From the NCBI RefSeq assembly GCF_014174165.1, contig NZ_JABEQN010000002.1, positions 216,411 through 280,410 of the forward strand: a stretch of DNA of 64,000 bases, given 5' to 3'. The notes beneath the pieces were generated by a model. The model searched no databases, was not told where the DNA came from, and saw only the letters and a program-made list of their open reading frames with translations. This DNA comes from Gluconacetobacter dulcium. GTDB taxonomy: Bacteria > Pseudomonadota > Alphaproteobacteria > Acetobacterales > Acetobacteraceae. Position numbers and translations under genes: made by a program. This document shows positions 39,494 through 47,972 of the stretch, piece by piece (position 1 is the stretch's first letter; the number at the start of each line of letters is the position of its first letter).

Positions 39494-40185
39494 GCCGAGC
39501 GTTCCAGCCGCACCGCGATGGGCCGGTGGTCTGAGGCATAATGGTTCAGCACCCGCGCCTGGGTGCAGATCAGGCCGCGCACCAGGCAGCGGTCGATCCG
39601 GATCGGCACCATGTCGACCATCCTGTGGGTGGGCGCGCGGGGGCCGACATCGCGGAAGCTCGGCATCAGGGTCGGGCCGACCAGGTTGAAATCTCCCAGC
39701 ACGGCGGCGTGTGACGGCAGGATCTGGACCAGGCGGCGCAACTGGCGGCGGTTCATGATCTGACCGTGCGACAGATGGACGTTGGCCACCGAGAACCCGA
39801 AGGACGCGCATTCGATCACCTGCGCGACCCGGCGCACCAGCGGGCCGGAGGGCAGGGTGCAGGCCAGCGGCGGGCGCCGGAACGGGCCGGGGCTCCAGCA
39901 TGCGACGCCGTGAACGCGGCCGGGCAGGGGCGCGCGGGCGTAATGTCCGCCGATCAGGTGGGGCAGGGCATCGAAATCCTCGGTCGCTTCCTGCATCAGC
40001 AGCAGGTCCGGCCGTTCCTCCTCGATCAGGTGAATGACATCACGCGGGGTGGCGCCGACACGGCGCAGCAGGTTCCAACTGACGATCTTGCGTTCCGACC
40101 CGATGACCGGCGCCGGCATATGGGCCGGGCGCGGACTTTGCCCCGGACGCGGGGGCAGCAGCGGAGAGGGGTGCGTAATGCTCAT
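39484..40185 (-). CDS. Endonuclease/exonuclease/phosphatase-family protein (YbhP-like)
   Basis: The 233-residue product has EEP-fold motifs: IVSWNLLRR at the N-terminus, LLLMQEATEDF (catalytic Glu), VLGDFNLVG and the C-terminal NHYASDHRPIAV. The substrate is unknown; in E. coli the similar ybhP sits next to cardiolipin synthase clsB, and here cls is the convergent neighbour. Its ATG overlaps the stop of the AI-2E-family gene (ATGA). No signal peptide is evident. Confidence 0.85.
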   Translation of the reverse strand: MSITHPSPLLPPRPGQSPRPAHMPAPVIGSERKIVSWNLLRRVGATPRDVIHLIEEERPDLLLMQEATEDFDALPHLIGGHYARAPLPGRVHGVACWSPGPFRRPPLACTLPSGPLVRRVAQVIECASFGFSVANVHLSHGQIMNRRQLRRLVQILPSHAAVLGDFNLVGPTLMPSFRDVGPRAPTHRMVDMVPIRIDRCLVRGLICTQARVLNHYASDHRPIAVRLERSAHR

Positions 40186-41252
40186 GGTTCGATGAAGGTC
40201 TCCTCTATCCGGGCGGCTTCTCTCGGCCGACCCGGTACGTTGGCAGCGAATTCGGCCGTCAGCGTGTAGCCGACGCCCAGTAGTACCGGCCCCAGGAAGA
40301 TCCCCAGCGCGCCAAAGGTCCAGACTCCGCCCAGCACGCCCAGGACCGTCAGCAGGTAGGGCAGTTGCGCGCCGCGCGAGATGAACATCGGCCGGATGAT
40401 ATGATCCGCCCCGGAAATGATGATGGTGCCGAACGCCACGAGGCAGATCCCGCGCCAGAGATGATGCGTCAGCATCAGGACCAGCGCCCCCGGAATCCAG
40501 ATCAGCGGCGCGCCGACCGGCAGGACCGCGACGCCGGCGGTGATCATGCCGAACAGGACCGGTTGCGGCAGGCCGGTCATGGCGAAGCCAAGGCCCGTCA
40601 GCACGCCCTGGATGATGGCGGTGCCCAGGATACCATAGACCGTCCCACGAATGGTCCGGCCGATGATGCCGATGATGCGGTCGGCATAGCCACCGGCGAT
40701 GCGCCGGATGACGGCGGTGAATGTCGCCCCCAGCGCGTCGCCGCCCAGCCAGAAGAAGAAGGCGATGAACAGCGCCATGCCCAGATGGACCAGGCCGCTG
40801 GCCACCAGCATCAGGCCGCTGAGCATGGACTGCGCGATGTTGCCGGCATAAGGCAGCAGCATATGTTCGGCATGACCCAGATCGGTCGCCCACTGGCTCC
40901 ATTTGTTTGTCAGGTCGGGGCCGATCAGGGGAATGCGCGACAGCCACGCAGGCGGGGGCAGGTGGACGGAAGTCAGCCCGGCGGTCAGGCGCGCGAACGT
41001 GCCGGGAAGGTCCGCGATGCTGGAACTGACCACGATCACCAGCGGCACGGCGACGATCAGCGTGGTCAGCGCCGTCATGATGACGGCGCCGACCGCCGGC
41101 CCGGTGCTGCGGCGGACGCGCACGTAGATCGGCCATGTCGCGAAGGTCAGGATCGCCGCCCACAGCAGCGCCGACATGAAGGGATAGAGGATGGCGCCGC
41201 ACCCGAAGGCTACCCCGCCCAGCAACAACCCCATCATGATGCGCTCGGTCAT
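40182..41252 (-). CDS. AI-2E/PerM-family membrane transporter
   Basis: The 356-residue protein has about eight hydrophobic segments and the family layout: paired helices near the N-terminus, a large soluble loop (about 60-140), then GTVYGILGTAIIQGVLTGLGF and the C-terminal GPVLLGVGYTL. Members export small molecules or act as Na+/H+ antiporters; the substrate is unknown. It is the first gene of a coupled pair with the EEP hydrolase. Confidence 0.88.
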   Translation of the reverse strand: MTERIMMGLLLGGVAFGCGAILYPFMSALLWAAILTFATWPIYVRVRRSTGPAVGAVIMTALTTLIVAVPLVIVVSSSIADLPGTFARLTAGLTSVHLPPPAWLSRIPLIGPDLTNKWSQWATDLGHAEHMLLPYAGNIAQSMLSGLMLVASGLVHLGMALFIAFFFWLGGDALGATFTAVIRRIAGGYADRIIGIIGRTIRGTVYGILGTAIIQGVLTGLGFAMTGLPQPVLFGMITAGVAVLPVGAPLIWIPGALVLMLTHHLWRGICLVAFGTIIISGADHIIRPMFISRGAQLPYLLTVLGVLGGVWTFGALGIFLGPVLLGVGYTLTAEFAANVPGRPREAARIEETFIEP

Positions 41253-41457
41253 TCATTCCCGCCATGGTTCGCGACGCCGGAGCGCATTCGGCCCCGTTCG
41301 ATGATGTGGCACCGCACCGGGATGGTAAAGGGCATGCGCCGCATAGCGGGCCGCCGAGACAGCGACGGTTGATCGGGACCGAGCCGCTCAGCTAAGGACG
41401 ATCCGTGCTGCGGCTGCCCTGTCGCTCCGTCTGGGCTCCGGACAGCATGGAACCGTG

Positions 41458-42345
41458 ATGGGGCCCTTATCGATGCATGCGTCCATTCATCCCCTGATCT
41501 CGCCCGCGCGGCTGCGGGATATCCTCTCCGCGCCGGACCTCGTCCTGCTCGATGCCACGATGCCGCTGCCGGGCGAGACGTTCGACCCGGAACAGCGTTT
41601 CGTCGAAGCCCGCCTGCCGGGCGCCCGCCGCTTCGATATCGAGCAGTTTTCCGACCCTGAGTCCCCCCTGCCGCACATGATCCCGACCCAGGCGCGCTTT
41701 GCGACGCTGGCGGGGGCGCTGGGCGTGTCGGACGCCGCCCATGTGGTCTTCTACGATCAGGGCAACGCGGCATCGGCGGCGCGGGGGTGGTGGCTGGCCC
41801 GCCTGTTCGGGCTGGAGCGCGTGCAGGTGCTGGATGGCGGCCTGCCGGCCTGGCAACGTGCCGGTGGCCCGGTGGATGCAGGCGCGCCACAGGCAGTGCA
41901 AGCTGCCGCCTTTCGCCCGACGCCACGTTTCAGGCTGGTCGCGGGGTTGGGTGACATGCGCGACCATGTGCGGCATAGAGACCGGCTGATCCTCGATGCC
42001 CGCGCCCACGGGCGCTTCACGGGCGAAGTGGCGGAGCCCCGGCCTGGGGTCGTGTCGGGCCATATGCCGGGCGCGCGCAACCTGCCGTTCGGCACGCTCC
42101 TGGACGATCATCGCGCCTTCCTGCCGCCCGAAGCCCTGCGGGCACGTTTTGCCGAAGCCGGTGTGACCGAGGACCGGCGGGTCATCACCAGTTGCGGTTC
42201 CGGCGTCTCGGCGGCGGTGCTGTCGCTGGGGCTCGCGATCTGCGGTCGTACGGGCGATGCGCTCTATGACGGCTCATGGGCCGAATGGGGTTCGACACCA
42301 GGCGCACCGGTGGAAACCGGGCCGGGACGGAGTGCCGTTTCGTGA
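41458..42345 (+). CDS. sseA: 3-mercaptopyruvate sulfurtransferase, double rhodanese
   Basis: The product of about 295 residues has two rhodanese domains. The catalytic cysteine is Cys246 in SCGSGVSAAV, a loop that points to mercaptopyruvate rather than thiosulfate as donor. The N-terminal half is inactive but conserved (FDIEQFSDPESPLPHM). The start is uncertain: ATG 41458 or ATG 41473. The stop overlaps metC (GTGA). Confidence 0.9.
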   Translation: MGPLSMHASIHPLISPARLRDILSAPDLVLLDATMPLPGETFDPEQRFVEARLPGARRFDIEQFSDPESPLPHMIPTQARFATLAGALGVSDAAHVVFYDQGNAASAARGWWLARLFGLERVQVLDGGLPAWQRAGGPVDAGAPQAVQAAAFRPTPRFRLVAGLGDMRDHVRHRDRLILDARAHGRFTGEVAEPRPGVVSGHMPGARNLPFGTLLDDHRAFLPPEALRARFAEAGVTEDRRVITSCGSGVSAAVLSLGLAICGRTGDALYDGSWAEWGSTPGAPVETGPGRSAVS

Positions 42346-43583
42346 CCGACCGCGGCGCCCTGCATCAGGCCGTGTCGCGCGGGTGGCGCGAGATGGGCAC
42401 ATTGCTGGTTCATCTGGCCCGCGACCTGCCGCCCGATGCCCGCGGCACCCTGGTCAACCAGCCGCCCACCCGCGGCTCGACGGTGCTGTTCCCGACCGTG
42501 GCGGACATGAACCGCAACGGCACCCGGCGCTATGATCACGAGCTGATCTATGGCGCCATGGGGACGCCGATCCAGCATGAACTCGAAGCCGCGATCGCGG
42601 CGATCGAGGGCGCGCGCCATACCCAGATCGTATCGTCCGGTCTCGCCGCGTGCACCACGCCGCTGCTGGCGTTCCTGGGCAGGAATGGTCATTGCCTGAT
42701 TCCGGACTCGGTTTATGGCCCCACGAGGCGTTTCGCCAATACGGTGCTGCGGCGCTTCGGGGTGGAAACCACCTATTATCCGCCCCTGACCGATGCCGAG
42801 GGGCTGCGGGCGATGATGCGGCCCAATACCCAGGTCGTGGTCGCCGAGAGTCCGGGCAGCCATACGTTCGAGGTTCAGGATATCCGCATGATCGCCGATG
42901 TCGCGCATGAGCATGGCGCGCGGCTGATGCTGGACAATACCTGGGGTGTCGGGATCTTCCGCCCGTTCGATCATGGGGTCGATATCGCGGTGCAGGCGCT
43001 GACCAAATATCCGGCCGGCCATTCGGACAGCATCATCGGCGCGGTTTCGGTGGCGGACGAGCAGGACTGGCATGTGCTGCGCGACACCTGCATCCAGCTT
43101 GGGCAGGTGGCTGGCCCCGACGATTGCTGGCTGACCCTGCGCGGCCTGCGCACCATGGGCGCCCGGCTGGAGCGCCAGTCGCGCAGCGCCATCGACGTGG
43201 CGCTGTGGCTGGCCGACCGGCCGGAAGTCGCGCGCGTGCTGCATCCCGCGCTGCCGTCCTGCCCTGGGCACGAGATCTGGCGGCGCGATTTCAGCGGCGC
43301 TTCGGCCCTGTTCGGCGTGGTGTGCCGGCCGGATTACAGCCAGGAAGCGATGGTCGCCATGATCGACTCCCTGACCCTGTTCGGAATCGGGGCCTCGTGG
43401 GGCGGCTATGAAAGCCTGGTCCTGCCCACGACCGGCGGCGTGGTGCGTACCTGCACGCCGGATGCGCCGGATTGCGGCCCGGCGTTCCGCCTGCATATCG
43501 GGTTGGAAAACCCCGAAGACCTGATCGCCGACCTGTCGGCGGGTCTGGACGTGTTGACGGGCGCGACCACGTACGGCGACTGA
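42342..43583 (+). CDS. metC: Cystathionine beta-lyase
   Basis: The 413-residue PLP enzyme belongs to the Cys/Met metabolism family. The pyridoxal lysine is Lys222 (ALTKYPAGHSD), preceded by DNTWGVGIFRPFDHGVD. It splits cystathionine to homocysteine, pyruvate and ammonia. The start is a GTG overlapping the sseA stop with ACGGAG upstream. Pairing with a sulfurtransferase suggests a shared sulfur-amino-acid role. Other family members cannot be excluded from sequence alone. Confidence 0.92.
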   Translation: MTDRGALHQAVSRGWREMGTLLVHLARDLPPDARGTLVNQPPTRGSTVLFPTVADMNRNGTRRYDHELIYGAMGTPIQHELEAAIAAIEGARHTQIVSSGLAACTTPLLAFLGRNGHCLIPDSVYGPTRRFANTVLRRFGVETTYYPPLTDAEGLRAMMRPNTQVVVAESPGSHTFEVQDIRMIADVAHEHGARLMLDNTWGVGIFRPFDHGVDIAVQALTKYPAGHSDSIIGAVSVADEQDWHVLRDTCIQLGQVAGPDDCWLTLRGLRTMGARLERQSRSAIDVALWLADRPEVARVLHPALPSCPGHEIWRRDFSGASALFGVVCRPDYSQEAMVAMIDSLTLFGIGASWGGYESLVLPTTGGVVRTCTPDAPDCGPAFRLHIGLENPEDLIADLSAGLDVLTGATTYGD

Positions 43584-43712
43584 CCGGGCCGCACCCCGTT
43601 TCCGTCCCGCCATTGCGGTGATACGCAAGGGAGACGGCCGGGCGCTCCGGCCCGACAGGCAACAGATGCGCCATCGCCGCCACGCGCGACGGTCGCCGAT
43701 CGGGAACGTGAC

Positions 43713-44492
43713 ATGGTGGATGGCGATTTTATCGCGCGGCGGATTCTTCTGACCAACGATGACGGCATCGACGCGCCGGGACTGGCCACGCTGGTCGAGA
43801 TCGCCGCGACCCTGGCCCCCGAAATCTGGGTCGTGGCGCCCGAACGGGACCAGAGCGGCACTTCGCACGCGCTCAGCCTGCATGACCCGCTGCGGGTCAG
43901 CCAGCGGGGCGAGCGGCGTTATGGCGTCACGGGCACGCCGGGCGACTGCGTGGTGATGGGCGTGAGGCATCTGATGGCCGAGCAGCCGCCGGACCTGATC
44001 CTGTCCGGCGTGAATCGCGGCGCCAACCTGGGGATGGAAACAGTGTTTTCGGGCACGGTGGGCGCCGCGATGACCGGGTTGCTGCTGGGCATTCCCTCGA
44101 TCGCGTTGAGCCAGTTGTTTACCCGCGACCAGCCGGTGCGGTGGGCGACGGCGCGAGCCGTGGCGCCTTCCGTCATTCGCGAGATGGTACGGCTCGACTG
44201 GGCGCGCGATGCCTGCCTGAACATCAACTTCCCGGATCGTTCGCCCGAACAGGTGGATGGGTTGGTGCTGACCAGCCAGGGGGCGGGCCTGCTCGGCGGC
44301 GCCTCGATCACGGCGCGCACCGATCCGCGTAACGGTGCCTATCACTGGCTGAGCCTGACCCGGTCTTCCACCACCGATGACGAAGGAACCGAGACCGCAG
44401 CCGTTCTGTCCGGGAAGGTGTCGGTCACGCCGCTGCGTTATGAACGCACCGATCGGGGCGTGTTGGAACGGATGCGTGCGGCACGGATGTGA
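43713..44492 (+). CDS. surE: 5'-nucleotidase SurE
   Basis: The 259-residue metal-dependent nucleoside monophosphatase has the signature ILLTNDDGIDAPGL with the Asp-Asp metal pair, APERDQSGTSHALS and SGVNRGANLG. It is stress and stationary-phase linked in other bacteria. It is monocistronic here: a 129-bp gap precedes it and a terminator follows at 44572, after an AT-rich stretch. Confidence 0.95.
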   Translation: MVDGDFIARRILLTNDDGIDAPGLATLVEIAATLAPEIWVVAPERDQSGTSHALSLHDPLRVSQRGERRYGVTGTPGDCVVMGVRHLMAEQPPDLILSGVNRGANLGMETVFSGTVGAAMTGLLLGIPSIALSQLFTRDQPVRWATARAVAPSVIREMVRLDWARDACLNINFPDRSPEQVDGLVLTSQGAGLLGGASITARTDPRNGAYHWLSLTRSSTTDDEGTETAAVLSGKVSVTPLRYERTDRGVLERMRAARM

Positions 44493-44571
44493 TTTTGAAT
44501 AAATATGCAATAGTTATTGTTTAAAAACATTATATTATAATCGCTTTCTTACCTTTTGAAGTAACAAACTC

Positions 44572-44595
44572 AGCCGGCTTGTCCGGCTTTTTTTG
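44572..44595 (+). terminator. Intrinsic terminator of surE
   Basis: The 6-bp stem AGCCGG/CCGGCT with a 5-nt loop runs into seven T. It lies about 80 bp after surE, separated by a strongly AT-rich spacer. Confidence 0.85.
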
Positions 44596-44624
44596 TGTCC
44601 AAATTTCGTGATCGCCGCAGAAAA

Positions 44625-44664
44625 CTATTGCAAGGAACCGGTTAGTGATGGCTACCTTGCATAG
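44625..44664 (+). promoter_or_regulatory. Inverted repeat upstream of padR-like gene
   Basis: CTATTGCAAGG (44625-44635) and CCTTGCATAG (44655-44664) are inverted copies apart from one extra T, 19 bp apart. They lie 45-84 bp before the padR start, where a promoter is expected. PadR proteins often repress their own operons, so this is a candidate operator. Confidence 0.5.
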
Positions 44665-44708
44665 ACAGGTTCCGTGCGGTGCGGAGCCCATTCAAGGATC
44701 GAGGCGTC

Positions 44709-45044
44709 GTGGACAGCAATCTCGTCCAGTTCAAGAAGGGGGTGTTGGAACTCTGTGTTCTCGCACTTCTCGCGCGGTCGGACTCATACGGCTACGACAT
44801 CGCCAGCCGTCTGTCCGCCGCCATCGATATGGGTGAGGGAACGATCTACCCCCTGATGCGCCGGATGCAGAAGGACGGGCTGGTTTCCACTTACCTGGTC
44901 GAATCCTCATCCGGCCCCCCGCGAAAATATTATCGCCTGACCGAAGGCGGCCGAAAAAACCTCAATGCCCAGAAAGCGGCCTGGACCGACTTTACGCGCG
45001 CCGTCGCCGCTATTCTGGAACTGGATCTGGAGAAGACATCATGA
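44709..45044 (+). CDS. PadR-family transcriptional regulator
   Basis: The 111-residue winged-helix protein has the PadR pattern LELCVLALLARSDSYGYDIASRL...GEGTIYPLMRRMQKDGLV...GPPRKYYRLTEGGR. The start is a GTG with GAGG 4 nt upstream. It overlaps the DUF1700 gene (ATGA), a known genomic pairing in which PadR represses the downstream membrane genes. Confidence 0.92.
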   Translation: MDSNLVQFKKGVLELCVLALLARSDSYGYDIASRLSAAIDMGEGTIYPLMRRMQKDGLVSTYLVESSSGPPRKYYRLTEGGRKNLNAQKAAWTDFTRAVAAILELDLEKTS

Positions 45045-45625
45045 ATGAGCGGGATTCGTTTCTCCGGAGGCTGAGGAGCGGCCTGTGGGGGCTGCCGCGA
45101 TCGGCCATCGACGACATCATTGCCGATTACGAAGGGCATTTCGACGCCGGGCGCGCGGCCGGTCGCAGCGATGCCGATGTCGCGGCCTCGCTAGGCGACC
45201 CCGCACGTCTGGCGCGGGAACTCCGCGCCGAAGCCGGCCTGCGCCGGTGGGAGGACGAGCGTAGCCTGACTGCGGCACTGGGCGTGATCGTGGGGATTAT
45301 CGGGTTGGCGGCGCTGGACCTGTTCGTCGTGCTGCCGGTGCTGGTCAGCGTGGTGAGCACGCTGTTCGCCTTCCTGCTGCTCGGGCTCGTCACCGCGCTG
45401 GGCGGGGGGCTGATGCTGCCGTTTGCCTTCATCACCAATCTGCCCGGCTTCGCCGGCGACCGGTTGCAGGCCGGGCTGCTGAGCCTGGGCGTCATGAGCG
45501 GCGGCGCCGCGCTGACGGCGCTCTGCATTCTGTTCACCATCGGATTGGTCAACCTGCTGGTCCGCTACGGGCGGGCCCATTACCGGCTGATCGCAAGGGG
45601 CAGCAATGCGCCGCTGCGCGACTGA
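45041..45625 (+). CDS. DUF1700/HAAS-domain membrane protein
   Basis: The 194-residue product has a soluble N-terminal HAAS domain (about 1-70: F-L-x-x-L-R-x-x-LWGLP..IDDIIADYEGHFDAGRAAGRSDADVAASLGDP). Four hydrophobic segments follow (about 75-180). DUF1700 proteins are usually encoded beside PadR and DUF2807/DUF4097 proteins and are thought to serve in envelope-stress sensing. Function is not established. Confidence 0.85.
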   Translation: MNERDSFLRRLRSGLWGLPRSAIDDIIADYEGHFDAGRAAGRSDADVAASLGDPARLARELRAEAGLRRWEDERSLTAALGVIVGIIGLAALDLFVVLPVLVSVVSTLFAFLLLGLVTALGGGLMLPFAFITNLPGFAGDRLQAGLLSLGVMSGGAALTALCILFTIGLVNLLVRYGRAHYRLIARGSNAPLRD

Positions 45626-45667
45626 CAGAACATGTCCAACGGCGCCGATGGGCGCGAGGAGAGAGCC

Positions 45668-46456
45668 ATGATTCGTGGACTTATACTGGTGGCGGTCGGC
45701 GGCGCGTTTCTGTCGATGACCTGCTTCGCCGTGGCGGCCGTGCGCGGCCCCATATTCTGGAACGTTTCGGGTTGGGACCTGCTGGATGACGATGACGGCG
45801 GCGCGTCGTCGGCGCCGACGGTCTCGCACAAGCTGGACTGGAAGGGCGGCGAGGCGCTGACGTTCGAACTTCCGGCCAGCATCGTCTATACGCAGGGACC
45901 GACGGCCGGCATTACAGTGACCGGGGCCAGTGCGATCGTGGACCGGGTGAAGCTGGATGGCGATGTGCTCTCCCTCGACCATGCCGGGCACCATCGCTGG
46001 CACAACCATCATCTCCGGATCGTGGTCACCGCCCCGGCCCTGAAGACGATAACCCTGCGCTCCGCCGGCGTGCTGACGCTGAACGACGTGGCGGTGGATC
46101 ACCTGTCCCTGACGGTCGAGGGGGCGGGCAGCCTGACGGGGCACGGCAAGGCGGACACGGTGGTGCTGAGGGTCGAGGGGGCGGCGCAGGCCAATCTGTC
46201 GGACATGGTCGTGCGGGACGCGGATGTCACGATCTCGGGTGCCGGGCATGTCAGCATCGGGCCTAGCGGGCATGCTTCCGTCCGCCTCAGTGGCGTTGGC
46301 GCGGTGAACCTGACCCGCAAGCCGGCGTCCCTGACCAAGGAGGTCAGCGGAATCGGCTCCATCACGGTCGATGACGGCAACCATGACGATCACGACAAAG
46401 ACGACGACGATGACGCGCCGAAGGTGCAGGAAGGCGCGGGAGACGTTCAGCTCTGA
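45668..46456 (+). CDS. DUF2807-type beta-helix envelope protein
   Basis: The product of about 262 residues has an N-terminal signal or anchor (MIRGLILVAVGGAFLSMTCFAV). A repeat-rich beta region with DUF2807/DUF4097-like pattern (LKTITLRSAGVLTLNDVAVDHLSLTVEGAGSL, then SISGAG-type repeats) follows. It ends in an Asp/His-rich tail (HDDHDKDDDDD) that could bind metal. The ATG at 45668 has GAGGAGAG upstream; an earlier ATG at 45632 is possible. It is the third gene of the padR module. Confidence 0.8.
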   Translation: MIRGLILVAVGGAFLSMTCFAVAAVRGPIFWNVSGWDLLDDDDGGASSAPTVSHKLDWKGGEALTFELPASIVYTQGPTAGITVTGASAIVDRVKLDGDVLSLDHAGHHRWHNHHLRIVVTAPALKTITLRSAGVLTLNDVAVDHLSLTVEGAGSLTGHGKADTVVLRVEGAAQANLSDMVVRDADVTISGAGHVSIGPSGHASVRLSGVGAVNLTRKPASLTKEVSGIGSITVDDGNHDDHDKDDDDDAPKVQEGAGDVQL

Positions 46457-46516
46457 AAAGGCGGGGGATGACAGGGGAGAAGGGTGATTGTCCTTCTCCC
46501 CAACGTACCGAGCGCG

Positions 46517-47773
46517 TCAGAAGCCGAGCACGGCATCTCCGCCGAACGTGAAACGGCCGGCATTCCGCAGGTCGTTGAACGGGGTTGTATTGCTGAGCGA
46601 GCGATCGAAACGGATCTCCGGCCGAATTTCGAACAGGCTGACACCATGGCCGAGCAACGGATGCCAGGTCAGGCCCAGCGTCAGCGCGCCGTAAGTCGTC
46701 GGCGGGGCGGATTGCGTATCGGCGGGCCGGCCGAGCGTCGCGCGCATATAGGCGTTGTTGTCCAGGAAACTGGTCACGATCAGCCCTGTATTGTCGCGAT
46801 AGATCTCGCCCCGATAATTGAATGTCAGCGACGGGGTGAGCGTATAACTCAGGAAGCTGACGAAACTGTAGGTATCGGCCCGGATGCCCTCATCATGCAT
46901 CGCGTTGAATTCGCCGGTTACCGACAGGCGGTTATTGATTTTATAGGTGATGTCGAGGTCGTTCCAGAACCGCTGCGCGCTGTTGGCCCGGTTTCCCAAC
47001 GCACGCACGGCGTTTTCCGGCCCTACGCGGCCCAGATAGGTGAAGGACAGGCGTCCGTCCGCGAAACCGTTGCCCGAAAGCCCGAAATACCCTGCGGCGG
47101 CATCGTTGTCGTCGCCGCGTCCGAACGAGACCTGGTTGCCGGTATCGACCCCGAACAGCACGTCGAACCGCTCGGTGGCATGCCATTGGAACATCGCGCC
47201 GACATGCTCGAACGGCGTTGAATACTGGGTGGTGTAGGCCAGCGTGTAGAAGGGGCGGGTCGCCGGGTCCAGCGTTTCTATCCCCATCGGCGAGGGCAGG
47301 ATGCCGGCCTGCATGTCCAGTCCATGGCGCGTCAGCCAGGGCAGGTGAACGTCGAGATGGGCTTCGGCGGGGATGAACTGGTAGCGCCCGCTCATCATGC
47401 GGTCCGTGATGCCGGCGATCTCGTAATAGCGGGCGTCGGCGCCGTACAGGGCCTTGATATTGAATCCGATTTGATAAGTGGAGGCGCTATGGTCCACCGC
47501 CCGCGCCACTGTCAGGGTGACCTGGTCGAGTTGCGCCTGATTGGCATGGTCGCCGATGAATGCGCCGAAATTATTGCCGTTTGCCGGCCGGGCGGGGTTG
47601 GCGTTGACACCGCCCTCGATCTGGCCATGTAGCGTGACATCATGCCACCAGTCGTGGACCGTGTCGGCGCGGGCACCGGCCACGCCGCCGGCGAAGACGG
47701 CGCCCGAGAGAGCCAGTACCAGCCGCAGTGGCCCCCCTGACTGGCGGAAGATGCTCTGCATGGCCCTCGTCAT
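46517..47773 (-). CDS. Outer-membrane beta-barrel porin-like protein
   Basis: The 418-residue product has a signal peptide (about 1-36, ending GARA) and a mature part with repeated aromatic beta-strand patterns. It ends in Phe (AVLGF) as outer-membrane proteins do. It resembles the BBP2-type barrels common in acetic acid bacteria rather than classical trimeric porins. The ATG at 47773 is chosen because GGAG lies about 9 nt upstream. Substrate unknown. Confidence 0.8.
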   Translation of the reverse strand: MTRAMQSIFRQSGGPLRLVLALSGAVFAGGVAGARADTVHDWWHDVTLHGQIEGGVNANPARPANGNNFGAFIGDHANQAQLDQVTLTVARAVDHSASTYQIGFNIKALYGADARYYEIAGITDRMMSGRYQFIPAEAHLDVHLPWLTRHGLDMQAGILPSPMGIETLDPATRPFYTLAYTTQYSTPFEHVGAMFQWHATERFDVLFGVDTGNQVSFGRGDDNDAAAGYFGLSGNGFADGRLSFTYLGRVGPENAVRALGNRANSAQRFWNDLDITYKINNRLSVTGEFNAMHDEGIRADTYSFVSFLSYTLTPSLTFNYRGEIYRDNTGLIVTSFLDNNAYMRATLGRPADTQSAPPTTYGALTLGLTWHPLLGHGVSLFEIRPEIRFDRSLSNTTPFNDLRNAGRFTFGGDAVLGF

Positions 47774-47972
47774 GATCCCGTTCTCCGATGCGCAGGCATA
47801 TACACCCGCCGGATATGGCATGTGGCCCGGCGGGGCATCCTGTTCGTTTCGGAATAAAAATATACTCTTTTAACAACAGGATAGCGTTCTGTTCCAGGCT
47901 GTAGCCTGCCCGGCCCGCAGCGGACAACCCGCGCGACGCGCGCGCCTGGGCCGTGCCGACGGAATATTCGGC

